From NCBI RefSeq assembly GCF_001455965.1, contig NZ_LKKO01000036.1, positions 124,001 to 188,000 of the forward strand: 64,000 nucleotides of DNA. The letters run 5' to 3'. Position numbers and translations under genes: made by a program. Source of the stretch: Methylobacterium sp. GXS13. Its GTDB lineage: Bacteria; Pseudomonadota; Alphaproteobacteria; Rhizobiales; Beijerinckiaceae. The notes beneath the pieces were generated by a model. It saw only the letters and a program-made list of their open reading frames with translations. It ran no database searches and was not told the origin of the DNA. Shown piece by piece: positions 27,690 to 36,863 of the stretch (positions are counted from its first letter, which is position 1; each line of letters starts with the position of its first letter).

Positions 27690-28457
27690 ATGCGAATCCT
27701 GATCCTCGGCGGCACCGGCGAGGCGAGCGCCCTGGCACGGGCTTTGGCAGGTCGGGCAGATTGCGCCGTGACTCTGTCCCTCGCCGGCCGGACCGCTGCG
27801 CCGAAGATCGAGCCTGTCCCGACCCGGATCGGCGGATTCGGTGGTGCCGAGGGCCTTGCTGCGTTTTTGCGCCGCGAGCACATCGACCGTCTGATCGACG
27901 CGACCCATCCCTTCGCGGCGACCATCTCGGGCAACGCTGTTGCCGCAGCGGTGGCGGCGGGCGTGAAGCTGCTGGCGATCCGCCGGCCGGCCTGGCGTCG
28001 CGAGCCCGGCGATCTCTGGACCGAGGTACACAGCATGGAGGAGGCGGTCGCCGCGCTCGGGCGTGAACCCCGGCGCGTGTTCCTGACGATAGGCCGGCAG
28101 GAAGCCGGCGCCTTCGCAGCGGCCCCGCACCATGCCTACCTCGTACGCACGGTCGAGCCGCTGGAGGGTGCGCTGCCGGTGCCGCACCTCACCGCCATCG
28201 AGGCACGCGGGCCGTTCGATGCGGCGGCCGAGGCGGATCTGATGCGCACCACCCGCACCGAGATCCTGGTCAGCAAGAATTCCGGCGGCGCGGCGACCTA
28301 CGGCAAGATCGCGGCGGCGCGCAGCCTCGCGATTCCCGTGATCATGGTGTGCCGGCCGGAGAAGCCCGAGGTTGCGAGCGTCCCCAACGCCGCGGGCGCA
28401 CTGCGCTGGCTCGATGCCGGCGATCATACCGGTCCCGCGACTTTGCGCGACGTGTAG
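27690..28457 (+). CDS. cobK: Precorrin-6A reductase CobK, antiparallel inside the cob cluster
   Basis: CobK reduces precorrin-6A to precorrin-6B with NADPH. The 255-residue product (start MRILILGGTGEASAL) has the dinucleotide-binding glycine motif at its N-terminus, the conserved DATHPFAATIS near residue 70, and FLTIGRQEAGAF and SKNSGG in the second half. Longer starts at ATG 27675 and 27660 are possible; 27660 would overlap the cobL start codon. The gene lies on the plus strand between leftward cobJ and cobL. Its 3' end overlaps the cobJ 3' end by 34 bp, so both flanks are antisense to the main operon. Confidence 0.93.
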   Translation: MRILILGGTGEASALARALAGRADCAVTLSLAGRTAAPKIEPVPTRIGGFGGAEGLAAFLRREHIDRLIDATHPFAATISGNAVAAAVAAGVKLLAIRRPAWRREPGDLWTEVHSMEEAVAALGREPRRVFLTIGRQEAGAFAAAPHHAYLVRTVEPLEGALPVPHLTAIEARGPFDAAAEADLMRTTRTEILVSKNSGGAATYGKIAAARSLAIPVIMVCRPEKPEVASVPNAAGALRWLDAGDHTGPATLRDV

Positions 28458-29185
28458 ACGAAGGGCAGTCCGTCGGTTCGCGGAATCAGCCGCGTGGTCG
28501 AGGCGCCGAGGATCACCATCGTGGCCATGTCGGCCGGCACGTCCCGTGCCTCGGCGAGGGTCGACACCCGGATCGCCTCGTCCGGCCGGCTGATCGCGCG
28601 GGCGAACATCACCGGTGTCTCGGGCGCCCGGATGGTGGCCGCGTGTTCGAGCGCTGCCCCGAGCTGCCAGGGCCGCGCGGTGGAGATCGGGTTGTAGAGC
28701 GCGATCACGAAATCGGCGCGCAGCACGGCGTCGAGCCGGGCGATGACCACCGGCCAGGGTTTCAGATTGTCCGACAGGGACAAGGCGCAGAAGTCGCCGC
28801 CCAGCGGCGCCCCGAGCCGGGCTGCGGCGGCCAGCATCGCCGTGATCCCAGGCTCGACCGTGATGGAGAGGTCGCGCCATCCGGGCTCGCCGTGTTCCAC
28901 CGCCTCGAACACCGCCGAGGCCATGGCAAACACGCCGGGATCGCCGCCCGACACCACCGCGACCCGGCGGCCGGCGGCGGCAAGCTGCAGGGCGTGGCGG
29001 GCGCGGTCGACCTCGACGCGGTTGTCGCTGGCATGCCGGATCAGGCCCGGACGCTCGGGCACGCGGGCCACGTAGGGAAAGTACCCGACCAGATCCTCAG
29101 CAGCGTCGAGAGCCCGGCGGGCGGACTCCGTCAGCAGCCCCGGATCCCCGGGGCCGAGGCCGACCACCGTAAGGCTGCCGCTCAC
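28424..29185 (-). CDS. cobJ: Precorrin-3B C17-methyltransferase CobJ
   Basis: CobJ methylates C17 and drives ring contraction of precorrin-3B to precorrin-4. The 253-residue tetrapyrrole methylase has LTVVGLGPGDPGLLT at the N-terminus, VSGGDPGVFAMAS (SAM site), ITAMLAAAARLGAPLGGDFCALSL, and ALYNPIS. The ATG overlaps the cobI stop by 4 bp, and its last 34 bp overlap the convergent cobK. It is the final gene of the riboswitch-led operon as far as gene overlaps show. Confidence 0.94.
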   Translation of the reverse strand: MSGSLTVVGLGPGDPGLLTESARRALDAAEDLVGYFPYVARVPERPGLIRHASDNRVEVDRARHALQLAAAGRRVAVVSGGDPGVFAMASAVFEAVEHGEPGWRDLSITVEPGITAMLAAAARLGAPLGGDFCALSLSDNLKPWPVVIARLDAVLRADFVIALYNPISTARPWQLGAALEHAATIRAPETPVMFARAISRPDEAIRVSTLAEARDVPADMATMVILGASTTRLIPRTDGLPFVYTSRKVAGPV

Positions 29186-29964
29186 GGCCGCCGCCCCTCG
29201 CCGGGCAGGAGGACCATAGAGAAGTAGGGGGCGTCGTCATCCGCCTTGTCGGCGAGCATCACGACGCGCTCGCCCGCCATCGTGCCGCGCTCGACATAGA
29301 TCGCGCGATCGATGAGCCCGGCGGCGGTCAGCGCAGCGCGGACCTTCGGCAGGTGTCGACCGAGCTTCATCAGCACGGCGGCGTCGGTGCCGCGCAGGCG
29401 CTCGGTGAGCGCGTCGAGCGGCAACGTCGCCGGCAGGACCGTCAGGATGTCGTCGCCCCAGGTGATCGGCGTGCCGGCCCGGGTCCAGCAGCCGGACATG
29501 CCGGTGACGCCCGGCACCACCTCGACGGGAAAACGGTCTTTGAGGCGCCGCCACAGATGCATGAACGAGCCGTAGAAGAACGGGTCGCCCTCCGACAGGA
29601 TCGCGACGTCGCGCCCTGCGCCGAGATGGTCGGCGAGCTGTCCGGCCGCGTCGTCGTAGAAGGCTGCGAGCGCTGCCACGTAATCCGGGTGCTCCGGATG
29701 AATCTCGGTGGTGTAGGGATAAGCCAGCGGCATCTCCCGGGCCGGGTCGTGCAGGATTGCGTCCGCGATGGTGCGGGCATTGCCGCGCCGGCCGCGCTTG
29801 CAGAAATGCACCAGCACCGGCGCGCGCATCAGGATGCGCTGCGCCTTGACGGTGAGCAGTTCCGGGTCACCCGGACCCATGCCGACCCCGTAGAGGGTAC
29901 CGGTGACGGCGGCAGCGGGCATCTCCTCGACGGGGGCTTCGACGCGTTCGAACCCGTCCATCAC
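29182..29964 (-). CDS. cobI: Precorrin-2 C20-methyltransferase CobI
   Basis: CobI methylates C20 of precorrin-2 to form precorrin-3A. The 260-residue tetrapyrrole methylase has GTLYGVGMGPGDPELLTVKA, ILSEGDPFFYGSF (SAM pocket) and VVPGVTGMSGCW. The start is either GTG at 29964, overlapping the cobH stop as GTGA, or the next codon ATG at 29961 (TGATG). The first 20 residues are a family-variable extension. It sits between cobH and cobJ with 4-bp overlaps on both sides. Confidence 0.94.
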   Translation of the reverse strand: MMDGFERVEAPVEEMPAAAVTGTLYGVGMGPGDPELLTVKAQRILMRAPVLVHFCKRGRRGNARTIADAILHDPAREMPLAYPYTTEIHPEHPDYVAALAAFYDDAAGQLADHLGAGRDVAILSEGDPFFYGSFMHLWRRLKDRFPVEVVPGVTGMSGCWTRAGTPITWGDDILTVLPATLPLDALTERLRGTDAAVLMKLGRHLPKVRAALTAAGLIDRAIYVERGTMAGERVVMLADKADDDAPYFSMVLLPGEGRRP

Positions 29965-30641
29965 TCGACCTCGCAGGCCAGCGCGTTGACGGCCGCAGCG
30001 GTCATGGCGCTGCCGCCGCGGCGGCCGTGAACGACGACGAACGGGACCCGGCCGTCCCGGGCCAGCGCGTCCTTGGACTCGGCGGCGCCGACGAAGCCGA
30101 CCGGGATGCCGATCACCGCGGCCGGCGGCTTCACGCCGGCATCAAGCAATTCGAGCAGGCGAAACAGGGCTGTCGGGGCGTTGTCCACCGCCACGATGCT
30201 GCCCGGCAGGTGTTCGCGCCACAGCTCCATGGCGGCGGCCGAGCGCGTGGTGTTGAGGCTTTTGGCGAGATCCGGCACGCGCGGGTCGCCGAGGGTGCAG
30301 ACGACGGGATTGTTGGCCGGCAGCCGCGTCCGGGTGACGCCGTCGGCAACCATCCGGACATCGCACAGGATCGGGGCCCCGGCCTGGAGCGCCGCCACAC
30401 CGGCCTCGGCGAAGCCGTCCGACATTTCCACGTCGGCGGGGAGGTCGGTCATGCCACAGGCGTGGATCATGCGCACGACCACGCGCTCGGCCGCCCCAGA
30501 CCAGCGCACGAGGTCGGCCTCGGCCCGGATCATCGCGAAGGAGCGCGCGTAGATCGCGGCGCCGTCACGGATATATTCGTAGCGAGAGGTGGCCTCCGGC
30601 TCCGAACCTGCCTGGCGCAGGGCATTCTGGCTCGCGCTCAT
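29961..30641 (-). CDS. cobH: Precorrin-8X methylmutase CobH
   Basis: CobH moves the C11 methyl to C12, yielding hydrogenobyrinate. The 226-residue protein carries the catalytic segment RMIHACGMTDL with the active-site His60, and the conserved GAPILCDVRMVADGVTR, NNPVVCTLGDPRV, TRSAAAMELW and AVIGIPVGFVGAAESK. It overlaps cobG upstream and cobI downstream by 4 bp. Length and motifs are complete. Confidence 0.95.
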   Translation of the reverse strand: MSASQNALRQAGSEPEATSRYEYIRDGAAIYARSFAMIRAEADLVRWSGAAERVVVRMIHACGMTDLPADVEMSDGFAEAGVAALQAGAPILCDVRMVADGVTRTRLPANNPVVCTLGDPRVPDLAKSLNTTRSAAAMELWREHLPGSIVAVDNAPTALFRLLELLDAGVKPPAAVIGIPVGFVGAAESKDALARDGRVPFVVVHGRRGGSAMTAAAVNALACEVE

Positions 30642-31996
30642 GCCGGACTCCCGTTCCTCCCAATATCGGTCATGGCGCGATCCGGCGCGAAGGCGGCGGC
30701 GAGCCCGATTGTCTTGGCCCTTCCTAACCGCTCCAGTACCGCATCGATAGGGAGGTGCATGGCCGGCTCATCGCCTGGCGCACCGCCGATGACAGTACCG
30801 TACAGTCCCGCCCGGCCTATCAGCGTCAGATCTGCGGGACCCGGCTTGGCGCAGCCCTTCGCGCAGCCTGAGACATGGGCCGAGCGCCCCGCCGCGGCCA
30901 GCGACCCGAAAGCCTGCGCGAGAAGCGCGGCATCCGCGAGCGTCGATGTCGACCCGGACGCACAGGCCGGCGCGCCCGTGCAGGCGGCGACGCTGCGACG
31001 GGGGTCGTCGGGTGCGACGATGAAGTTTTCCGCCAGTGCCGTCAGATCGGCGGCAGACGGATTTTTGAGCAGCAGCACGAAGCCGCGGGCCGGTGACAAG
31101 CGGATCTCGTCCGTGCCGAGGCGGGAGGCGAGATCGGCGAGGTCATCGAGGGCATTGGCCGTGCAGCGTCCGAACGGCGCATCCGCGGTGAGAACGGCCA
31201 TGCCGGGCGCCAGCCATCGGGTGCCGGCTGGCGGTGAGAAGGGCACTGCGCGTGGAGAGACAGCGTCGGACATCCCCTCCCGTCCGGGAGAGGGAACCCG
31301 CGTCTGCATCGCAAGCCGCACGGCATCCGCCACTGCGCCGAACGCATCCGGCGGGAGATCGCGCATACGTCGCCGTCCGGTCCGGACGAAGGCCTCCAGC
31401 AGCGCCACGACGACGGCCGGCGTCTCCCCCTCGGTACAGGTGGCGACATCGTGAAAACCCTGTCCCGCGGCAATCGCGATCGCGATGCCGCCGGAGGCAC
31501 GCGGCGACACGTAGGCATCGCCGTCCGGCCTCTCTGCCTCGGGGCGGCCTTCGACCACCACCAGCATCTTGGCCGGTAGTCCCGGAACTGCGAGCCCCGC
31601 TGCCTCGATGGCGCGGGCGAGGGTCGGGACGTCGAGCGTCTCGGCCGGATCGTGGCCGGCTAGGGGGCTGGTCAGCGTCAGGCGCTGCGGGCCGCCATCG
31701 GCCCGCGTGTCGCCGAGACCGGCAGCTTCCAGCATGCGGGCGAGCGGTGCGCGGGTCGCCTCCGAGACGCCGCGGATCTGAAGGTTGGCGCGGGCGGTGA
31801 GGTCGAGATGGCCGTTGCCGAAGCGGCGCGCGCCCTCGGCCACCGCGCGCGCCTGCGGCACGGTCAGGATCCCCAGGGGCGGATGCACGCGGGCCAGCAG
31901 GCCATCCCCGGTGGGCATGGGCCGGCTGAGCCCGGGACACCAGCCCCGGCGTGCAGGCGCCTGCGGAAGAACGCGGCGATGCGCGGAGACGCTCAT
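30638..31996 (-). CDS. cobG: Precorrin-3B synthase CobG (oxygen-dependent)
   Basis: CobG is an iron-sulfur monooxygenase that hydroxylates C20 of precorrin-3A to form precorrin-3B, marking the aerobic pathway. The 452-residue protein has the nitrite/sulfite-reductase-like repeats (GHLDLTARANLQIRGV) and the C-terminal [4Fe-4S] ligands in CTGAPACASG and SGCAKGCA. The start MSVSAHRR overlaps the cobN stop (ATGA). Its presence predicts oxygen-dependent B12 synthesis with late cobalt insertion by CobN-CobS-CobT. Confidence 0.94.
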   Translation of the reverse strand: MSVSAHRRVLPQAPARRGWCPGLSRPMPTGDGLLARVHPPLGILTVPQARAVAEGARRFGNGHLDLTARANLQIRGVSEATRAPLARMLEAAGLGDTRADGGPQRLTLTSPLAGHDPAETLDVPTLARAIEAAGLAVPGLPAKMLVVVEGRPEAERPDGDAYVSPRASGGIAIAIAAGQGFHDVATCTEGETPAVVVALLEAFVRTGRRRMRDLPPDAFGAVADAVRLAMQTRVPSPGREGMSDAVSPRAVPFSPPAGTRWLAPGMAVLTADAPFGRCTANALDDLADLASRLGTDEIRLSPARGFVLLLKNPSAADLTALAENFIVAPDDPRRSVAACTGAPACASGSTSTLADAALLAQAFGSLAAAGRSAHVSGCAKGCAKPGPADLTLIGRAGLYGTVIGGAPGDEPAMHLPIDAVLERLGRAKTIGLAAAFAPDRAMTDIGRNGSPA

Positions 31997-34900
31997 TCGG
32001 CGGCCTCCGGCATCAGCGCGTCGGCTGGCAGCGCGTTGCGCTGGCTGTGCCACAGGCCGCGGTCGCGCGCCTCGTCGAACCGCTCCAGGATGGCCCGGGT
32101 CGCGTCCGGGTTGGCTGTCCGCAGGCGGTCGAACACCTCAGGGTCGGCGATCCAGGCGGCGTAGAGGCGGTCGAACCCGGCATCGGTCACGGCGTCGCTG
32201 GCGGCGGCGAGCACGAACACCGCGTCGAGCCCCTGGGCCAGCTCCTGAGCGCCCCGGTAGCCGTGGCGCAGCTGCGCCGCGATCCAGCGCGGATCGGCCA
32301 AGCGTCCACGGATCAACCGGGCGGCATCCTCCCGGGCGGTGCGGGTCTTCGGCCGCTCGGGAACCGATACATCGAGGCTGTAGAGATTGGGGCTGGCGCC
32401 TTGAAGCGTGGCGGCGGCCGCGAAACCGCCCATGGCGTCCACCGCGGCATCGCCGTCCAACAGGTCGCGCTCGGCCACGTCGAAGGCGTGCAGGTAGGCA
32501 TCCGCCGCTGCGACCCGCGCGCCGAAGGTCGCATCCGGTCCCTCACGGTCGCCATAGGCATGGCTGCTTGCCGCGAGATAGGCCCGACCGAGATCGCCCC
32601 GGTTGTCCCAGGCGCCGTCGAGGGCGGTGGCGGCGGTGCCGGCCCCGTATCGGCCGGGAGCCGCGCCATAGACCCGGGCAACCGCCTCGCCGCGGCGTCG
32701 AGCCGCAGCCAGGGGGTTTTCGAGATCCTCCTCGTCCCGGTCGGCCACCGCCCGGGCGGCGCGGTCGAGGAGCGCCAGCGTGTCCGGGAAGGTGTCGCGG
32801 AACGCACCCGAGACGCGCATGGTCACGTCGATCCGGGGGCGATCGAGCATGGCAAGGGGCAGCACCTCGAAGCCTGTGACCCGGGTGCTGGCATGGTCCC
32901 AGACCGGCCGCACGCCCATCAGTGCCAGGGCGTGGGCGACATCCTCGCCACCGGTGCGTAGGGTTGGCGACGCCCAGAGATCCATGACGATCCGGGCCGG
33001 GTACTCGCCCTCGTCCTGGAGGTAGCGGGTCACCACCGAGGCGGCGGCGCGTTCGCCCAATAGCGCCGCGGCGCGGCTCGGAATCGCCCGGGGATCGAGG
33101 GTCGCGAGATTGCGCCCGGTGGGCAGCACGTCGGCCCGGCCACGCGACGGCGAGCCCGCGGGGCCCGGCGGCACGAAGCGGCCGTCCAGAGCAGCCAGGA
33201 GTCCCGCCCGCTCGCCGGCAGCGCTTGCCGTGACAGGTTCGAGCGCAGCGTCGTGGGCCCGTCCGAACACGTGCAGGCCGTCGCGGAACGTGGTCTCGCC
33301 GAGGTCGCAGAGATGGGCGTCGAGGCGGGTCAACGCCTCCTCCATCGGTGTGTCGGGGCCGATGCCGGCGCCGTCGAGCAGCCCGGCGGCGTCCGCATCT
33401 TCCAGGATCGCGCCGGCGATCAGGCCGGCCCGGCGCGGATCAAGCACGCTGGCGGCGGAGTACTCCTCCACCAGCTCGCGCAGACGCGCAGCCTCGGGCG
33501 ACAGGGCATGCACCTCCGTGTCGGGCGTGAGGTGGCCGAGGGCGATCCCGCCCAGGCGACGCTTGAGCGGGGCGGCTTCGCCCGGATCGTCAACGATGAA
33601 TGGGTAGATCACCGGCAGCCCGCCGACGCAGAGCGCCGGAAAGCAGTCCGGCGACAGAGCCACCGCCTTGCCGGGCAGCCATTCGGTGGTGCCGTGGGTC
33701 CCGAGCTGCACCAGCGCATCGAACTCGCGGCGAAGCCCGAGGTGGAACGCCAGGTAGGCGTGGGTCGGGATCCGTTCCGGATCGTGATAGCCGGTTTTCC
33801 GGTCGGCATCGCGGCCGCGGTCGGGCTGGAGGAAGAGGGCGAGTCGGCCCCCTTCGGCCAAGACCGACGGGGGAAGGTGCGCGGCCTCGGCCGTGACCAT
33901 TCGGAACCAGAACATGCCGTCGCGGCAGGTCGGATCGGCGGCGGGCTCACCCCAGGATTCGATGAGCGCATCGCGCGTGTCTGCCGGCAGCCCGGCAAGC
34001 CAAGCGCCATAATCGGCGAGCGGTACCGTGAACCCCGCCTCGCCCGCGGTGAGCGCCTGCATCAGCGCGCCCGACTCGGGCAAATCGCCGGTCGCGTACC
34101 CCGCCTGGGCAAGATCCAACAGGATCGCGCGGGCGCTCTCGGGCGTGTCGAGGCCCACCGCGAAGCCGGCCCTGCCGCCGCGGGCGGGATAATCCGACAG
34201 GACCACGGCCACCCGCCGCTCGGCGCGGAGCTGGCCGGCGAGGCGCAGCCAGCCCGCCGCCCGCTCGGCCAGAGCGTCGATGCCGGCGGGATACGGTACG
34301 GCCCGGCGCTCGGCGAACCCGGCGACCTCCGGGGCTTCCTCTTTGAAGGAGATCGGGAAGCCGGAGAGCCGTCCATCGAATTCCGGCAGGGCGACCTGCA
34401 TGGCGAGGTCCGCGGCCCCGAGACCGCGGGCCGAGGCTTCCCAGGCCGCCCGGGGCGATCCGACGGTGAAGGCCTGAAGCACCGGACAATCGGCACCGTC
34501 GAGCACGAAATCGATCCCGTCCTCCCGCGCCGAGAAGGCGGTGGCGGCGATGACGAGATCCGGCTTGCGGGTCCGCACGGCCTCGGCCACGGCCGTGGCA
34601 GCCCCTGGCTCCTTGAGGCTCGAGACCGCCATCGGCAGCACGCCGATGCCGCGGGCGCGCAGGGCGGCGGCCAGGGCGTGGAACAGCGCCGCATCGCCGC
34701 CCAGCACCGCGGAGCGGTAGACCAGCAGCAGAGCCAACGGTGTTGTCGCCGTTTGCCGGGTTGTCAGCGGCACCGCCGTCTCGGCGGCGTCGATCGCGGT
34801 GGCCAACGGCAGCACGCCGCAGCCTGCGCACCAGGGAAAGCCACGCGGCAGCGGCTGGGGTGGTTCGACCGCCCCGCCAGCGCCGATCCGAGCCGCCAGC

Positions 34901-35361
34901 AGCCGCAGCATCCGACGGAGATTCTCCGGACCGCCAGCCCGGAAATAGCCGTCGAGCTCATCAGCAAAGTGCGGGTCTGTGGAGAAGCCGGCGAGCCGCG
35001 GGTCCGGCCGGTCGTCGCCCGGCAGCACCGCCAGCACGACTCCATATGCCCGCGCCGCGGCGGCGCAGCGCTCGATCCCGTAACGCCAGTAATCCAGGCC
35101 GCCGAGGCAGCGGATCACCACGAGCTTCGCCCGGGACACCACGCGCTCGACATAGAGATCGACCGACATCGGATGCCGGAGCTTGGCGAGCGTGGCGAGC
35201 CGCAGGCTCGGCAGGCCCGGCTCGGCGGCCTTGGCCAGTCCGATCCCGGCAAGGTCGCTGTCGGTGAACGACAGCACGACGAGGTCTCCGGGCTCCTGCC
35301 CAAGATCCACGGCCGCCTCGCCCTCGTCGAGGGAGACGGTATCGATACGGACAAGATGCAT
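31993..35361 (-). CDS. cobN: Cobaltochelatase subunit CobN
   Basis: CobN is the large tetrapyrrole-binding subunit of the ATP-dependent aerobic cobaltochelatase, which inserts Co2+ into hydrogenobyrinate a,c-diamide with CobS and CobT; those two are not in this window. The 1122-residue product has the MgCoA-type chelatase features HLGLRREFDALVQLGTHGTTEWLPGK in the middle and YRGAQELAQGLDAVF near the C-terminus. The N-terminus (MHLVRIDTVSLDEGEAAVDLG) is typical. It is somewhat shorter than the roughly 1270 residues of the Pseudomonas denitrificans protein, but I see no frameshift. It lies 72 bp after cobW. Confidence 0.94.
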   Translation of the reverse strand: MHLVRIDTVSLDEGEAAVDLGQEPGDLVVLSFTDSDLAGIGLAKAAEPGLPSLRLATLAKLRHPMSVDLYVERVVSRAKLVVIRCLGGLDYWRYGIERCAAAARAYGVVLAVLPGDDRPDPRLAGFSTDPHFADELDGYFRAGGPENLRRMLRLLAARIGAGGAVEPPQPLPRGFPWCAGCGVLPLATAIDAAETAVPLTTRQTATTPLALLLVYRSAVLGGDAALFHALAAALRARGIGVLPMAVSSLKEPGAATAVAEAVRTRKPDLVIAATAFSAREDGIDFVLDGADCPVLQAFTVGSPRAAWEASARGLGAADLAMQVALPEFDGRLSGFPISFKEEAPEVAGFAERRAVPYPAGIDALAERAAGWLRLAGQLRAERRVAVVLSDYPARGGRAGFAVGLDTPESARAILLDLAQAGYATGDLPESGALMQALTAGEAGFTVPLADYGAWLAGLPADTRDALIESWGEPAADPTCRDGMFWFRMVTAEAAHLPPSVLAEGGRLALFLQPDRGRDADRKTGYHDPERIPTHAYLAFHLGLRREFDALVQLGTHGTTEWLPGKAVALSPDCFPALCVGGLPVIYPFIVDDPGEAAPLKRRLGGIALGHLTPDTEVHALSPEAARLRELVEEYSAASVLDPRRAGLIAGAILEDADAAGLLDGAGIGPDTPMEEALTRLDAHLCDLGETTFRDGLHVFGRAHDAALEPVTASAAGERAGLLAALDGRFVPPGPAGSPSRGRADVLPTGRNLATLDPRAIPSRAAALLGERAAASVVTRYLQDEGEYPARIVMDLWASPTLRTGGEDVAHALALMGVRPVWDHASTRVTGFEVLPLAMLDRPRIDVTMRVSGAFRDTFPDTLALLDRAARAVADRDEEDLENPLAAARRRGEAVARVYGAAPGRYGAGTAATALDGAWDNRGDLGRAYLAASSHAYGDREGPDATFGARVAAADAYLHAFDVAERDLLDGDAAVDAMGGFAAAATLQGASPNLYSLDVSVPERPKTRTAREDAARLIRGRLADPRWIAAQLRHGYRGAQELAQGLDAVFVLAAASDAVTDAGFDRLYAAWIADPEVFDRLRTANPDATRAILERFDEARDRGLWHSQRNALPADALMPEAAE

Positions 35362-35433
35362 GGCGCGCCTCCTAGGCCGCGCCGAAATGGGCGCGCGCGC
35401 AGCGTCTCAGCGAGGGAGCGCGCGCGAGCTCCG

Positions 35434-36468
35434 TCATCCCGCGAGCGCCGCGGCGACGGCGCCCTGGTCGAACCCCTTCAAGCCGATCACCACGAGGCGC
35501 CCGTCACGGCTCTCGCCCGCCCGCCAGGGCCGGTCGAAATGGTGGACGACGCGTCGGCCGACGCCCTGCACCACGAGGCGCATGGCCTTGCCCTCGACCT
35601 CGGCAAACCCCTTGATGCGCAAGACGCCCGCGGCTTCCGCAGCTTTTTCGACCCGGGCCGCCAGGTCGCCGGCCGTGATGGCCGGGCGGATCGGGAGGGC
35701 CACGGTCTCGAAGTCGTCGTGGTCATGATCCTCGCCGTCGCCGTGATGCGAGGGACGGGCGTCGAGGTCGTCCTCGGCGGCGGCGCCCAGCCCGAGCAGC
35801 ACCAGCGGATCGATCGCACCGTTCTCGGTCTCGACCACCTTCACGGCGCGGGGCAGGTGCCCCTCGACTTCAGCGCGCACCCGTGCCCGGGTCTCGGCAT
35901 CAAGCAGGTCGGACTTGTTGAGCACGACAAGGTCCGCGCAGAGGAGCTGGTCCTCGAACACCTCCTCCAGCGGGTTGTCGTGGTCGACCGCGGTATCGGC
36001 GGCGCGCTGGGCGGCGAGCGCCTCGGGATCCTCCGCGAAGGCGCCGGCGGCGACGGCTGGTCCGTCCACCACGGCGACGACGCCATCGACGGTGACCCGC
36101 GAGCGGATCGCAGGCCATTGGAACGCCTGGACCAGCGGCTTCGGGAGGGCGAGGCCGGAGGTCTCGATCAGGATATGCTCCGGCGGCTCGGCCCGGCCGA
36201 GCAGCGTCTCCAGCGCCGGCACGAAATCGTCTGCCACGGTGCAGCAGATGCAGCCGTTCGGCAGCTCGACGATGGCATCCTCGGTGCAGCCCTCGACACC
36301 GCAGGCGGCCAGGAACGACTTATCGAAGCCGACATCGCCGAACTCGTTGACCAGGATCGCCAGGCGGCGGCCCTTCGCGTTTTCGATCACGTGGCGGACC
36401 AGCGTCGTCTTCCCGGCGCCGAGGAAGCCGGTGACGATGGTGCAGGGGATCTTGGTCACGATGGTCAT
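35434..36468 (-). CDS. cobW: Cobalamin biosynthesis GTPase CobW (COG0523)
   Basis: CobW is a G3E-family GTPase thought to deliver cobalt for the chelatase. The 344-residue protein has the P-loop GFLGAGKTT (residues 14-22), the metal-binding motif GCICC, the guanine-specificity motif NKSD, and a His/Asp-rich metal-binding loop (HHGDGEDHDHDD) before the C-terminal CobW domain. The start MTIVTKIPC overlaps the stop of the DUF1636 gene (ATGA). Its place between the cobalt-transport genes and cobN fits a cobalt chaperone; COG0523 proteins can also handle zinc, but context favours CobW. Confidence 0.93.
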   Translation of the reverse strand: MTIVTKIPCTIVTGFLGAGKTTLVRHVIENAKGRRLAILVNEFGDVGFDKSFLAACGVEGCTEDAIVELPNGCICCTVADDFVPALETLLGRAEPPEHILIETSGLALPKPLVQAFQWPAIRSRVTVDGVVAVVDGPAVAAGAFAEDPEALAAQRAADTAVDHDNPLEEVFEDQLLCADLVVLNKSDLLDAETRARVRAEVEGHLPRAVKVVETENGAIDPLVLLGLGAAAEDDLDARPSHHGDGEDHDHDDFETVALPIRPAITAGDLAARVEKAAEAAGVLRIKGFAEVEGKAMRLVVQGVGRRVVHHFDRPWRAGESRDGRLVVIGLKGFDQGAVAAALAG

Positions 36469-36863
36469 TCCGCAGCCTCCAAGGTGCCGGCCGGAAGCGG
36501 GCGGGGATCGGGAAACGGCGGGATCCGGGCGATCACGCCGGTCTTGAAGGCAGCGGGCCGCTCCCGCCACGGCACGATGCCGTCCTGCGTGGCCGCGTAG
36601 GACGAGAGGCCGCCGAGGATAATCGCGGCGGACTCGATCGGGTCCATGTCGCCGTAGACGTAGGTCCATCGGTTTTCGGAGGCGACCGCCACCGAGCAGG
36701 GCCGCTTGCACACCGACAGGCATTCGACCCCCTCGATCCGCAGGTCCGGCGCCGCGTTGCCCGCACGCAGGGCGTCGAGCAGGCGCGCCCCGGCTCGGGG
36801 GCCGTCCGGGTCGTCGCCCGGGCGGCGGCAGGTGGTGCAGACGTAGAGGACGGTCTCAGGCAT
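36465..36863 (-). CDS. DUF1636 family small metal-binding protein
   Basis: The 132-residue protein starts MPETVLYVCTTCRRPGDD and contains a second cysteine pair in CLSVCKRPC, giving a CxxC...CxxxC pattern like a thioredoxin-fold [2Fe-2S] ferredoxin. This matches the DUF1636 proteins that accompany cobW and cobN in many alphaproteobacterial B12 clusters. The function is not established; a redox or metal-handling role in cobalt insertion is a reasonable guess. It overlaps cbtA by 8 bp and cobW by 4 bp, so it is surely cotranscribed with both. Confidence 0.85.
   Translation of the reverse strand: MPETVLYVCTTCRRPGDDPDGPRAGARLLDALRAGNAAPDLRIEGVECLSVCKRPCSVAVASENRWTYVYGDMDPIESAAIILGGLSSYAATQDGIVPWRERPAAFKTGVIARIPPFPDPRPLPAGTLEAAE

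Noticed and set aside
33253..36600. Plus-strand open frame of over 1100 codons opposite cobN and cobW
   Set aside because: It lacks domain features, has a composition typical of antisense frames, and covers two well-supported minus-strand genes.
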